A DNA stretch of 64,000 nt, taken from NCBI RefSeq assembly GCF_018394335.1, contig NZ_CP074572.1, positions 3,472,001 through 3,536,000 of the forward strand, in the 5' to 3' direction. The position numbers were made by a program, and so were the translations under genes. The DNA is from Shewanella dokdonensis (GTDB lineage Bacteria; Pseudomonadota; Gammaproteobacteria; Enterobacterales; Shewanellaceae). The notes beneath the pieces were generated by a model, which did no database searches, was not told the origin of the DNA, and saw only the letters and a program-made list of their open reading frames with translations. Of this stretch, positions 7,517-16,837 are shown piece by piece (the first letter of the stretch is position 1; each line of letters starts with the position of its first letter).

Positions 7517-9000
7517 TTAGGCAAAACTGAACTGCAATGCTAACGCCACATTTGCCATCTGTTTCTGTTCCCGTTGCAGGTCTTTCACAAACAGACTGAT
7601 GCGGTGTTTAGGTTCTTTTAGTGCCAGCTTCAGTCCCTGTTCGCTCGTGCTGACATTGCTGATGTGGACGCTGCTGGCAATGCGCCCCAGATTCAGTAAA
7701 ACGGCCAGCCGTATCAAGGCTATCAACCGGATAGACAGGCGTTTTTCCGGTTCATCCAACAGTGTGAGTCGTTCCAGATCCAGTTTTTTGCGCTGGTTGC
7801 CAATCAGACGCGCCAGCAACTGCTGTTGCTGCTCGCCAAATCCTGGCATATCACTGTTAGCGATAATGTAAGCCCCATGTTTGTGATGGGCGCGGGAACT
7901 GATATGGATGCCAATTTCATGCAAAATGGCGGCATATTCCAGCGTGTGTCGCTGCTCTGCTAAGCCCCAACTGTCAGCAACGCCGTTAAATAGCGTCATG
8001 GCGGTCAGGCGGACTTTCTCGGCATGTTGGCGGTCGATGTGGTAAAGCTGCGCCATGCTGTCTACTGTGCGTTGCCTGACATCACTAAAGGTACCTATGC
8101 CGGCCAACTCATACAACACACCTTCGCGCAGCGCACCGTTGGCAAACTCCAAAGTGGTGACCGGCAAACGGCGGAAAAACTGATCAAAATAGCCAAACCT
8201 GCCGCCAATAGTGGGGTGCGTTTGCTATCAACGTTTTCCAGCTGGATTTTGTCGATATGGCCCCAACTGATCAGCTGTTGCTTGAGCTGTTTGAGTCGCG
8301 CCATGGTGACGGTATCGTCACCAAAAAACTGCAACAGTGCCTCACAAATGGCTTTAACACTGCCGGAACTGCCGAGTGTCAGATCCCAATCACCACTGAA
8401 ATACTCTTTGGACAAAGAGGCAAACTGTTTGTCGGCAGCACTGAGGGCCGCATTAAAGGCGGCCGCATTGATCACGCCATCTTTGAAAAAACGCTGATTA
8501 TAACTGACACAACCACAGCGCAGACTGGAAAGTGAACTGGCACGGGTGCGGCTGCCAAGTACCACTTCGGTTGAGCCGCCGCCGATATCAATCACCAGAT
8601 TGCGTGCCGCCAACACCTGCGTATGGGCAATGCCACTGTAGATAAGACGCGCTTCTTCATGGCCAGAAACGACCTCTATGGGGTAGGGCAGCACTTTCTG
8701 CGCTGCTTCCAGAAACGCTTCGCGATTTTTGGCCACCCTCAAAGTATAAGTGGCGACCATTCTCACTTGGGGGAGCGGCAGGCTGGAAAACCTTTGCTTA
8801 AATTCCTGCAAGCAGGCAATACCACGATTGATGGCGGCATCACTGAGAATGTTATTGTCATCCAGTCCATCGGCCAACTGTACTAGCTGTTTTTCTTTAT
8901 GCAGGATCTGGATGCTGCCATCCTGCTCTCTGGCAATCACCAGATGAAAACTATTGGACCCCATATCCACGGCAACAAAGTGCTTGGCAACCTCGCTCAA
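7517..9000 (-). CDS. ppx: Exopolyphosphatase (Ppx/GppA family), one frame break
   Basis: The N-terminal phosphate-binding motif VAVDMGSNSFHLVIA and the second motif VIDIGGGSTEVVLG identify the actin-like Ppx/GppA fold. The C-terminal part is HD-like (LHEIGIHISSRAHHKHGAYII). The probable start is TTG at 9000, preceded by GAGGAG. The frame breaks at a T-run (plus-strand A-run 8186-8189). One added base restores a protein of about 494 residues, close to the usual 500, with ALREGVLYEL in frame. It lies 14 bp downstream of ppk, the classical ppk-ppx operon, and would hydrolyse the polyphosphate made by Ppk. GppA is the alternative, but the ppk linkage favours Ppx. Confidence 0.85.
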
Positions 9001-9014
9001 ATGCTCCTCTCCCG

Positions 9015-11120
9015 TTAACTGTTTGTCTCAGCCGTTTGTTGGCTGAGTGATTGCAGGCATTTTTTCTCATAGTTAACCAGATATTGATAAACTGCAATCT
9101 GCGATCTCACCTTACGCCGGTTGCCGCGTTCACGGTAGGGGTTGGACTGATCTTTGTTGATGATACGCGCCTTGGTATTGTCACTGAATTGAATCGCCAG
9201 AATATCCATCAGCATACGTTTCAGTTGCGCGTCTTGAATTAACACACTGACTTCCACCCGGTTGTCAATGTTGCGTGCCATCCAGTCGGCAGAACACAGG
9301 TAGAGGTTGTTTTGTCCGCCCGCGTAAAACAGCATGATCCGTGAATGCTCCAAGAAGCGGTCAACAATACTGATCACCGAGATGTTATCGCTGATGCCGG
9401 GGATCTGTGGGATCAACGAGCACATGCCACGGATTAACAACTTGATTTTGACGCCCGCGGCAGAGGCTTCATAAAGCTTCTGTACCAGCATTTCATCCAC
9501 CAGGTTATTGAGTTTCAGCGTAATTGCTGCTTTGCGTTTGGCTTTGGCATTTTTTATCTCGATATCAATCAACTCCAGCAATTTGCTGCGGGCGTTATAA
9601 GGCGAGACGATTAGCTGGTTGAAGTCGAAACGGCGATAAGGATGTTCAATCAATTCAAACACCTGGGCGACTTCGCGGCCAACATCTTGGTTGGCGGTAA
9701 ACAGCGAAATATCGGTGTAAATTTTGGCGGTGCTTTCGTTGAAGTTACCTGAGCCGATATGGCTGTAAAGTTTAAGCTCGCCTTGTTCCTCGCGGCCGAC
9801 CAGAAACAGTTTGGAGTGAATTTTCAGGCTGGGAATGCCGTGATGTACTCTGACGCCCGCTTCGGCCAGCACCCGGCTCCACTCAATATTAGCCTGTTCA
9901 TCAAAACGGGCGCGCAGCTCAATAACGGCGGTGACCTGCTTGCCATTTTTGACCGCATCGATCAGCGACTGGATCACCCGTGATTTTTTGGCCGCGCGGT
10001 ACAGGTTGATTTTGATGAATTTCACCGCCGGATCATAGGCCGCTTGGCGCACCAGTTCGGTGAAATGGGAAAATTTATGGTACGGGTAGTACAACAGGAT
10101 GTCCTGCTGGCGGATAGCTTCAAAGTAGTTGTGGCTGCGGTTGAACAGCACGCTGTCCAAGGCGGAAATTTTCGGGTTCTCCAGATATTTTCTGCCGGGA
10201 TTCGGAAAACCGATAAAGTCTTTAAAACTGTGGTAGCGACCACCGGGAATAATACATTCGGTATTGGAGATATTCAGCTGTTCCGTCAGCATCGCCAGCA
10301 TGTGCTCTGGCATATCGCGGTCATATACCAGTCGCACCGGTTCTGCTGTCAGTCGCTGTTTCAAGCCTTTGGTGAGTTTTTCCAGTTGGCTTTGTTCCAG
10401 CTCATCGTTGAGGTCAAAGTCAGCATCACGGGTGAACTTCATCGAGTACACGTCCATGCTGTCATACTCAAAAAATGGCGAAAACAGCGCATCCATGCAA
10501 TGGCGGATGATGTTATCCAGCAAAATTAAGTATTTGCGTGATTTGGTTTTTTCCGGTGGCAATTGCACAAAACGTTCAACATTTTTGGTCGGCACTTCCA
10601 CCAAGGCATATTGGCGCTGCTCTTTGGTGTAGAAACAGACGGCCAGATAAGTGGTGTCATCATTGATATGCTTCACCAAGTCGGAATTCTTGTGGATAAT
10701 CAACGGAGTAATGTGGCGTTTCAGGTGATCTGTGAAGTAATTTTTCAACCACTGGCTGTGAAATTCACTCAATTGCTGCTCATTGATGAGGAATATATTG
10801 CGCCTTGCCAGCTCGCGCATCAGCTCTACATAGATGGCGTCAAAGCGTTCCTGCAACACTAGCACTTTGGTCTGGATTTTAGCCATCAGGTGACGGCTGT
10901 AATTGCGACCATCTTTGAGGCTGGAAAGCAAGGTCGCGCGGCGGACTTCAGCCACTCTGACCCGGAAGAACTCGTCCATATTATTGGAGTAGATGCCAAG
11001 AAAGCGCACACGCTCAACCAGGGGAACGGAACTATCTGCGGCTTCTTGTAATACTCGCTCATTGAATGACAGCCAGGATAACTCTTTATCCAGAGAAAAC
11101 TTTTCAGTGGAAGGGGACAC
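9015..11120 (-). CDS. ppk1: Polyphosphate kinase 1
   Basis: The start is GTG at 11120, preceded by TAAGGAG. The frame is open further upstream but without a ribosome site. The 701-residue protein begins FSLDKELSWLSFNERVLQEA, typical of the PPK1 N-terminal domain. It carries the two phospholipase-D-like catalytic regions with their histidines (RVHHGIPSLKIHSKLFL and DRFLEHSRIMLFYAGG). It polymerises the gamma-phosphate of ATP into inorganic polyphosphate reversibly, at the inner membrane. It is first in the ppk-ppx operon. Upstream there are three TGTCAT-like elements that might bind PhoB. Confidence 0.95.
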   Translation of the reverse strand: MSPSTEKFSLDKELSWLSFNERVLQEAADSSVPLVERVRFLGIYSNNMDEFFRVRVAEVRRATLLSSLKDGRNYSRHLMAKIQTKVLVLQERFDAIYVELMRELARRNIFLINEQQLSEFHSQWLKNYFTDHLKRHITPLIIHKNSDLVKHINDDTTYLAVCFYTKEQRQYALVEVPTKNVERFVQLPPEKTKSRKYLILLDNIIRHCMDALFSPFFEYDSMDVYSMKFTRDADFDLNDELEQSQLEKLTKGLKQRLTAEPVRLVYDRDMPEHMLAMLTEQLNISNTECIIPGGRYHSFKDFIGFPNPGRKYLENPKISALDSVLFNRSHNYFEAIRQQDILLYYPYHKFSHFTELVRQAAYDPAVKFIKINLYRAAKKSRVIQSLIDAVKNGKQVTAVIELRARFDEQANIEWSRVLAEAGVRVHHGIPSLKIHSKLFLVGREEQGELKLYSHIGSGNFNESTAKIYTDISLFTANQDVGREVAQVFELIEHPYRRFDFNQLIVSPYNARSKLLELIDIEIKNAKAKRKAAITLKLNNLVDEMLVQKLYEASAAGVKIKLLIRGMCSLIPQIPGISDNISVISIVDRFLEHSRIMLFYAGGQNNLYLCSADWMARNIDNRVEVSVLIQDAQLKRMLMDILAIQFSDNTKARIINKDQSNPYRERGNRRKVRSQIAVYQYLVNYEKKCLQSLSQQTAETNS

Positions 11121-11294
11121 CGCAGACTCCTTAAGGGCATAATTCCGGCGTGGCCATAGCCAGTTCCGACTGCCGGACAGAATTAACATAGCAGATGCAA
11201 TCCGGCAAAAGGCGTCTTGAATCACAGATATGCGGGACGCCGATAGAACAGCGGATTCTGCAGCGCAAGGCTAACAAGCTTTTGTGAATGAAAG

Positions 11295-11340
11295 ATGACA
11301 AATTCGACTTAAATGACATTTTTGTTGCGGCAATATGACG
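11295..11340 (-). promoter_or_regulatory. TGTCAT-like repeats upstream of ppk (possible Pho box)
   Basis: Read toward ppk, hexamers at 11340-11335, 11318-11313 and 11300-11295 read CGTCAT, TGTCAT and TGTCAT. The first two are 22 bp apart, two Pho-box turns, but the third is 18 bp away. The 316-bp gap 11121-11436 shows nothing else clear. Confidence 0.25.
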
Positions 11341-11436
11341 TTGCTTTAATTGGCGCTGGCCGCTTGGAAACTGGGGCATGGTGCTGTTAAATGGCGCCTG
11401 CCAAGCCGCGTTGTGGCAACAAGTAAAAGGAACAAT

Positions 11437-11925
11437 ATGAGCGTTTACAAATTATTAGGTATGTTGCTGCCATTGTGGCTATTGGCCGGATGTGGTGATG
11501 ATGTGGGCAAAGTCAGCCTGGGCTGGTTTACGACTAAAGATGTGGTGATCGATGCGATAACCGATCCCAAAGTGCCGGGCGTGACCTGCCATATCAGCCG
11601 CATTGAAGCCAATCTGGACTTGGCCGACCCGTCGGATATGAGTATCGCCTGTCGCCAGACCGGGCCTATTCACAAAGCGGATATTGATGCTATCGACAAG
11701 AGTAAGTCTGGCGAAGTGGTCTTTACCGAGTCATTAAGTGTGCTGTTTAAGAGTCTCAAAGTAAGACGTATTTATGACAGCGAACATCAGACTTTGCTTT
11801 ATCTGTCATATTCCACCAAGGAAACCAATGGCAGCCATAAACATGCGCTGTCAAGTGTGCCTTTATGGCGTACTGAGGCCTGGGAGCAGCGGCCGCATCC
11901 AGCGGTACCAAGTAACAAATCCTGA
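11437..11925 (+). CDS. creA: CreA family lipoprotein
   Basis: The ATG at 11437 follows AAAGGA. The frame is open further upstream, but that part has no ribosome site. The N-terminus is a lipoprotein signal with lipobox LLAGC (Cys19). The body carries CreA family features: ITDPKVPGVTCHISRIEANLDLADPSDMSIACRQTGPI. The 162-residue length is normal for the family. Function of CreA is still poorly defined, and it is a small periplasmic or membrane-anchored protein. It is divergent from ppk and followed 68 bp later by an EamA transporter. It is intact. Confidence 0.88.
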   Translation: MSVYKLLGMLLPLWLLAGCGDDVGKVSLGWFTTKDVVIDAITDPKVPGVTCHISRIEANLDLADPSDMSIACRQTGPIHKADIDAIDKSKSGEVVFTESLSVLFKSLKVRRIYDSEHQTLLYLSYSTKETNGSHKHALSSVPLWRTEAWEQRPHPAVPSNKS

Positions 11926-11993
11926 GCGGGGATGTTCAAAGCGGGCGAAAGGACTTAGTCTGTAGCATCAAGTTTTCAATATAGTTTGTATCA

Positions 11994-12944
11994 ATGGATC
12001 TGTTAACAACCGCTCAATCGCGCTGCCGCTGGCGCGTTATTGGCATCAACATATTACTGATTGCCTTACCTCCACTGTTCTGGGCTGGCAATTTCATTGT
12101 CGGCCGCGCTATCCGCCACGATGTTCCGCCAATCACGCTGGCGTTTTATCGCTGGGTGATTGCCTTGCTGATCCTGTTACCTTTTTCGGTCGTAGCATTG
12201 AAGCGGGACTGGCATCAATATTGGCAGCATCCTTGGTTGATCCTGGGATTATCCATTACTGGCATTACGGCGTTTAACACCTTGTTGTATGTCGGACTAC
12301 AAACAACGGCGGCCACTAATGGTTTGATCCTTAATTCTTGTGTGCCGCTGATAATCTTGTTATTGGGCGCGCTACTTTTCAAACAACCGTTACGGCGGCA
12401 ACAGATTGCCGGTATGTTGCTGTCCTTCAGCGGAGTTTTAATGATTGTATGTCAGGGCAACTGGCAGTTATTAGCGGCGCTTGAGTTTACCCAAGGTGAT
12501 TTGATCATTTTCAGTGCCTTGATTTGCTGGGCATTTTATACCCAATGGCTTAAATGTGTGCCGCCGCAGATCAGCCGTGTCGGGTTGATGTCGTTGCAGA
12601 TGCTCTTGGGATTGCTGTTACTGGCTCCTTTTTATGTGTGGGAATCTGGTCAAGGCACGGCAATGCAATGGAATCTGCATGCACTGCTGGCGCTAGCGTA
12701 TGTGGGCATTATCCCTTCAATTGCAGCCTATCTGCTGTATAACGCTTGTGTTGACCGACTGGGACCCGCTGCCGCAGGCATGTCAATCTATCTAATGCCG
12801 GTATTTGGGGTGGTGTTGTCGGTGTCGCTGCTGGGCGAGTTAGTGCACTGGTATCAACTTACTGGCATCGGGCTGATTTTTCTGGGGATATTCGCCGCTG
12901 GTATGTTGCCTAAATGGCGTACTATTGGCGCGACACGTCATTAA
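11994..12944 (+). CDS. EamA/DMT family inner-membrane transporter
   Basis: This 316-residue protein is strongly hydrophobic, with about ten membrane segments forming two repeated EamA domains. The first begins PLFWAGNFIVGRA and the second holds VPPQISRVGLMSLQM followed by LAYVGIIPSIAAYLLYNACVDRLG. This is the drug/metabolite transporter superfamily, typically exporters of amino acids, metabolites or drugs. The substrate cannot be inferred. It starts 68 bp after creA and may be co-transcribed with it. Confidence 0.85.
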   Translation: MDLLTTAQSRCRWRVIGINILLIALPPLFWAGNFIVGRAIRHDVPPITLAFYRWVIALLILLPFSVVALKRDWHQYWQHPWLILGLSITGITAFNTLLYVGLQTTAATNGLILNSCVPLIILLLGALLFKQPLRRQQIAGMLLSFSGVLMIVCQGNWQLLAALEFTQGDLIIFSALICWAFYTQWLKCVPPQISRVGLMSLQMLLGLLLLAPFYVWESGQGTAMQWNLHALLALAYVGIIPSIAAYLLYNACVDRLGPAAAGMSIYLMPVFGVVLSVSLLGELVHWYQLTGIGLIFLGIFAAGMLPKWRTIGATRH

Positions 12945-13104
12945 TCGCGGCATGTTGGCCTGGCTTAGCGTTAGCTGTAGCGGTAAAAATTCACGATGGT
13001 GTTACATCGCTGGGCGGGAGTGTGACCCAGGTTGGATTCTTGCAAGTTAATGCTGTTACAGCAGTCGCTTATAGATGACGGCAGTAACGGCTGAGTGCTA
13101 TCGT

Positions 13105-13131
13105 GTATTACGAATTTTATTTTTGTAATAT
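13105..13131 (+). promoter_or_regulatory. Inverted-repeat operator candidate upstream of the nickel/cobalt uptake operon
   Basis: TATTAC (13106-13111) and GTAATA (13125-13130) form a perfect inverted repeat around a 13-bp AT-rich spacer. It lies about 40 bp before nikK. NikR sites described in some bacteria are long-spaced repeats of GTGTTAC/GTAACAC type, so a NikR-like role is plausible. No nikR gene is visible in the window. Confidence 0.45.
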
Positions 13132-13171
13132 CGACGCTGCTCGCCGCCGATGCAACTTCCCGGAGTTTCTG

Positions 13172-13942
13172 ATGTTGCGATATCTGCTTCTGGCGTTATT
13201 TTCCGCCACTTTTTTGTGTCCGCTTAGCGCCATGGCACATTTTCAAGAACTGATCCCGTCACACGATATTGTGTCTACTCCCAGCGAGAGCCAGTTATCG
13301 CTGTCATTGAAATTTACCCATCCCATGTCGCAAGGGCCGCTGATGAATATGGCCAGGCCTGTGCAATTTGGTGTTGTCGGCCCAGAAGGAAAACAGGACC
13401 TGTTAGCCACTCTGCAATCTCAGTCAATACAGGGGGCACAAACATTTAATGCGCAGTACCGGATTAAGCGTCCTGGTGATTACCTGTTTTATGTAGAACC
13501 TGCCGCGTACTGGGAACCCGCTGAGGGCAAGATGATAGTGCATTACACCAAGGTGGTGGTGGATGCTTTTGGTATGGAAGATAACTGGGATGCTGAAATC
13601 GGTTTGCCAGTGGAAATTGTGCCATTAACCCGACCTTTTGGCCTGTGGACGGGCAACCTGTTTCAAGGGGTCGTCAAACGCAATGGCAAGCCGGTACCTT
13701 TTGCTGAAGTGGAAGTTGAATGGCGCAATGATGGCAGCATTACACCACCTGCCGATCCTTACATTACTCAAGTGGTTCATGCCGATGCCAACGGTACCTT
13801 CAGCTATGTTATGCCAAAGGCTGGCTGGTGGGGTTTTGCGGCATTACTGGAAGGTAAAAAGCCGATGAAAAACCCAGAAGGTAAAGAGGTGCCGGTGGAA
13901 CGTGGCGGGCTTATCTGGGTATTTACCCGCGACATGAAGTAA
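13172..13942 (+). CDS. nikK: Periplasmic DUF4198 component of Ni/Co ECF transporter (NikK-like)
   Basis: The ATG at 13172 follows GGAG. The frame extends about 23 codons further upstream with no ribosome site and no signal-like sequence. The 256-residue protein has a signal peptide ending AMAHFQ, so the mature N-terminus starts with a metal-ligand-like His. The DUF4198 body includes [32 protein letters not shown] features. It has a carboxypeptidase-regulatory-like beta domain and ends with [14 protein letters not shown]4198 proteins encoded with CbiM/NikM homologues are the periplasmic NikK components of nickel uptake systems. It is first of five tightly packed genes here. Confidence 0.82.
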   Translation: MLRYLLLALFSATFLCPLSAMAHFQELIPSHDIVSTPSESQLSLSLKFTHPMSQGPLMNMARPVQFGVVGPEGKQDLLATLQSQSIQGAQTFNAQYRIKRPGDYLFYVEPAAYWEPAEGKMIVHYTKVVVDAFGMEDNWDAEIGLPVEIVPLTRPFGLWTGNLFQGVVKRNGKPVPFAEVEVEWRNDGSITPPADPYITQVVHADANGTFSYVMPKAGWWGFAALLEGKKPMKNPEGKEVPVERGGLIWVFTRDMK

Positions 13943-13955
13943 AGGGAATATTGTC

Positions 13956-14615
13956 ATGGCTCATATCCCTGAAGGTGTGTTATCGGCACCAGTGCTGATT
14001 ACCGGAGCGCTGGTTACCACCGCGGCGGTGGCTTATGCCATTCGTAAATTGGATTACGACCGTTTACCGCAAGCCGCGGTGCTTGCCGCATGTTTTTTTG
14101 TGGCATCGCTGGTGGCGGTGCCCGCATACCCCAGCAGTGTGCATCTATTACTCAATGGTTTGATGGGGCTGATGCTGGGCTGGTTAGCGGTGCCAGCATT
14201 GCTGGTAGCCTTGTTATTACAGGCGGTATTTTTTGGCTTTGGTGGCTTGCTGGTGCTTGGCGTTAACTGTCTCAATATCGCGTTGCCCGCTTTACTCAGT
14301 TATTACCTGGTATCGCCGTGGCTCAACCGGGCGCTGCTGGCCAATAACCGGCGGCAGTTGTTTATCAGTGGCATGATCGCTGGTGCTATCGGGGTGGCCG
14401 GAACGGGTGCCTTGGTGTGTTTGGCGCTGGTATTGAGCGGCCCGCAGTATCTGGCGGCTGGCAAAATTATCATGCTGACTTATCTGCCCTTGCTGCTGGT
14501 GGAATCGCTGATCACCGGCGCGATTGTGGGATTTGTCGCTAAGGTGGCTCCTGAATTGTTGCAGCGTCAACTGCCACAGCCTTTGGTGGCGGAGGAATCC
14601 CATGCGACAAACTAA
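13956..14615 (+). CDS. nikM: Ni/Co ECF transporter S component (CbiM/NikM family)
   Basis: This 219-residue integral membrane protein begins MAHIPEGVLS. The N-terminal Met-x-His-Ile-Pro-Glu-Gly segment provides metal ligands in the CbiM/NikM family. About six to seven hydrophobic segments follow, with LLNGLMGLMLGWLAVPALLVALLLQAVFFGFGGL typical of the family. It is the metal-specific subunit of an energy-coupling-factor importer. NikK beside it and the NikL-like gene after it favour nickel over cobalt, but specificity is inferred. Its end overlaps the next start by 14 bp. Confidence 0.88.
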   Translation: MAHIPEGVLSAPVLITGALVTTAAVAYAIRKLDYDRLPQAAVLAACFFVASLVAVPAYPSSVHLLLNGLMGLMLGWLAVPALLVALLLQAVFFGFGGLLVLGVNCLNIALPALLSYYLVSPWLNRALLANNRRQLFISGMIAGAIGVAGTGALVCLALVLSGPQYLAAGKIIMLTYLPLLLVESLITGAIVGFVAKVAPELLQRQLPQPLVAEESHATN

Positions 14616-15205
14616 TAAACGCCTGTTGCTGGGAATATTGCTGAGCCTATCTGGGCTTTGCAGTATGCCGCTATCAGCACATTTGCTGAAAGTTTTTGCC
14701 TGGGCCGAAGGCAACGAGATTGTTGGTAATGCTTATTTCGCCGGCGGTATTGCGGCGGGGGCGCACATATCAAGGTGTATGACGGGCAACATCAGTTGGT
14801 GGCTGAACTTAGCCCCGACAGCAAAGGCGATTTTCGAGTTAAAGTCCCAGGTGCAGCGGATTACAGCATAGTGGCCGATACTGAAGACGGTCATGTGGCC
14901 CACTGGGAGATTAAAACCGCTGAAGTCGCGGCCCCGGTGGTTACGGCGACAACTGAGACAACCCCAAAGCTGCCGCAAGTGTCGAGACCAAAAGTCCTGC
15001 GTTGATGGCAACTGCGGCCCTTGATAAGGCGGCGCTGGAGCAACTGGTGCAAACTGCGGTTGCCAGAGAAGTCGGGCCACTGCGGATGGAGTTGCAGCGC
15101 TATGCTGATCGGCTGAGATTGTCTGATCTGCTGGGTGGCATTGGTTTTATCTTTGGTCTTACGGGTGGTGCGCTGTGGTGGCGTAGCCGTAAACGGCCGC
15201 AATGA
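14602..15205 (+). CDS. nikL: NikL-like accessory membrane protein of the Ni/Co transporter, two frame breaks
   Basis: The start is ATG 14602 after GGAGGA, inside the end of nikM. The protein has an N-terminal signal or membrane segment, then a beta-sandwich resembling a carboxypeptidase-regulatory domain (ELSPDSKGDFRVKVPGAADYSIVADT). A helical segment follows, then one C-terminal membrane helix (LLGGIGFIFGLTGGALWW) and RSRKRPQ. The frame breaks at G-run 14757-14761 and C-run 14962-14965. One added base at each gives about 201 residues. The layout of membrane anchor, soluble domain and membrane anchor is that of NikL in NikKLMQO nickel importers. The stop overlaps the nikQ start (ATGA). Confidence 0.75.
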
Positions 15206-15972
15206 CGAGTTTTTCCTTGCAACATCAGGCGCTTGAGCCTGCCTGGTTTGCGGCGCTGGATCCCCGCACGCGCTTGTTAGCCGCGCTGTTGTTTACGCTG
15301 ATCGCGTTATGCCTCTCGGCGCTGCCGCCACTGCTTTTTATGCTGGTGATGGCGCTGTTCATGACCTTAGTGCTTGGCTGCCAGTGGCGACTAATCATCA
15401 AACGCATGCTGGCGTTTGAAGGTTTTATGGTGCTGGTGCTGCTGTTTTTGCCATTTACAGTAGCGGGTGAACCTTGGTTTACCTTTGCAGGGATGGATGC
15501 CAGTTACCAAGGGTTAACCCAAGCTTTAGTGATCCTGTTGCGCGGTAATGCCGTTGTGCTCGCTTTGCTGGCGTTAGTCGGCTCAATGGAACCGGTAAAG
15601 TTGGGTTATGCGCTGGCCGGCTTAGGATTGCCAGAAAAGCTGGTACAGCTGTTTATGATGACGGTGCGTTATATCGGCGTGTTATTTGATGAGCACCAAC
15701 GCCTGCGTACTGCCATGAAGGCGCGTGCTTTTGTTGCTGGCAGTAACTGGCATACCTGGCGCAGTTACGGGCATCTGCTTGGCATGCTACTGGTGCGCAG
15801 CATGGAGCGGGCTCAACGTATCAGTGGTGCTATGCGTTGTCGCGGTTTTAACGGCAAATTTCATTTATTGATGCCGGTGCAATGGTGTCAGCGCGATACG
15901 GCCGCACTGACTATCGCGGTGTTACTGTTTTTACTGCCGCTAGAATGGCAGTGGTGGCAATATGGTTTCTGA
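15202..15972 (+). CDS. nikQ: Ni/Co ECF transporter T component (CbiQ/NikQ family)
   Basis: The 256-residue membrane protein starts with a soluble segment reading LDPRTRLLAALLFTLIAL, characteristic of CbiQ-type T components. Later it holds a coupling-helix region (RLRTAMKARAF and SMERAQRISGAMRCRGFNG) in which the two short Ala-Arg-Gly-type motifs contact the ATPase. It links the substrate-binding NikM to the ATPase. It overlaps both neighbours by a few bases, so translation is coupled. It is intact. Confidence 0.88.
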   Translation: MTSFSLQHQALEPAWFAALDPRTRLLAALLFTLIALCLSALPPLLFMLVMALFMTLVLGCQWRLIIKRMLAFEGFMVLVLLFLPFTVAGEPWFTFAGMDASYQGLTQALVILLRGNAVVLALLALVGSMEPVKLGYALAGLGLPEKLVQLFMMTVRYIGVLFDEHQRLRTAMKARAFVAGSNWHTWRSYGHLLGMLLVRSMERAQRISGAMRCRGFNGKFHLLMPVQWCQRDTAALTIAVLLFLLPLEWQWWQYGF

Positions 15973-16763
15973 ACATATCAATCAACAAGATAACCTCCTG
16001 GCCGATACTTCTCCCGCCGCGTTACTCAAGGTCGCTGGGTTGGGATTCGCTTATGCCCAAAAGCCAGTGTTCAGTGAAGTGAATTTTGAGTTGCACCGTG
16101 GCGATCGGTTGGCGCTGATTGGCGCTAATGGTGCCGGGAAATCGACCCTGCTTAGAGTCCTCGTCGGCTTGGCAAAACCCAATAGTGGCAGCATCACCGC
16201 ATTTGGTCAGCACTGTGTCGGCGAAGAAAGCTTTCAGCGAGTGCGACAGCGGATGGGCTTGTTGTTTCAGGATTCTGACGATCAGCTGTTTTGCCCCACC
16301 GTATTGGAAGATGTGGCCTTTGGCCCGTTGAATCAGGGATTAGCTGCCGAACAGGCGGTTGCCAAGGCGCATGCGACTTTAGCCTCACTGGGCATGGCGC
16401 AGTTTGCTGAGCGAGTAACCTATCGGCTCTCCGGCGGTGAAAAACGTATGGTGGCGCTGGCAACTGTGCTGGCGATGTCACCCGAGATATTGCTGCTGGA
16501 TGAACCCACCAACGGTCTGGATGCCGCCGCAGAAGAACGTTTGTTGCAACATTTGCAGGCGTTGCCGCCAGGCGATGATTATTGTCTCTCATGATCGGGC
16601 GGTGTTGGAACGACTGGCAAATCGGGCGGTTATCTTGCAATCAGGACAACTGGATGCGGCGGTGATGCACCGTCATCCTCATCAACATGCTCACGAACAT
16701 CTGCATGTACACCCATCCGCTGAAGTTGCTGCGGGTAAGCATAGTGATGCCGAACATCACTAA
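15962..16763 (+). CDS. nikO: Ni/Co ECF transporter ATPase (CbiO/NikO family) with His-rich tail, one frame break
   Basis: Walker A (GANGAGKST), Q-loop ([11 protein letters not shown]), signature (LSGGE) and Walker B ([12 protein letters not shown]) are all present, with the switch histidine in IIVSHD. The frame breaks at 16564-16570. Removing one C (or adding two bases) joins LQALP to QAMIIVSHD and gives about 266 residues. The C-terminus after the ABC domain carries a histidine-rich tail, [15 protein letters not shown], ending HSDAEHH, with about a dozen His in 30 residues. Such tails bind nickel in many Ni-handling proteins, which supports nickel as substrate. A terminator follows. Confidence 0.82.
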
Positions 16764-16781
16764 AGGGGATAACCCATGATC

Positions 16782-16820
16782 AAAAAGCCAGCCGTGCATG
16801 AGAGCAAGGCTGGCTTTTTT
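16782..16820. terminator. Bidirectional terminator between nikO and aguA
   Basis: AAAAAGCCAGCC and GGCTGGCTTTTT are perfect complements around a 14-base loop, with T-runs on both strands. The flanking genes converge on it. Confidence 0.9.
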
Positions 16821-16837
16821 AATGTGATATCCGCGAC

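Noticed and set aside
12945..13171. Cobalamin or NiCo riboswitch before the nik operon
   Set aside because: I looked for the conserved B12-box core (GCCACTG-type) and paired stems and found none. The inverted repeat at 13105-13131 explains regulation better.
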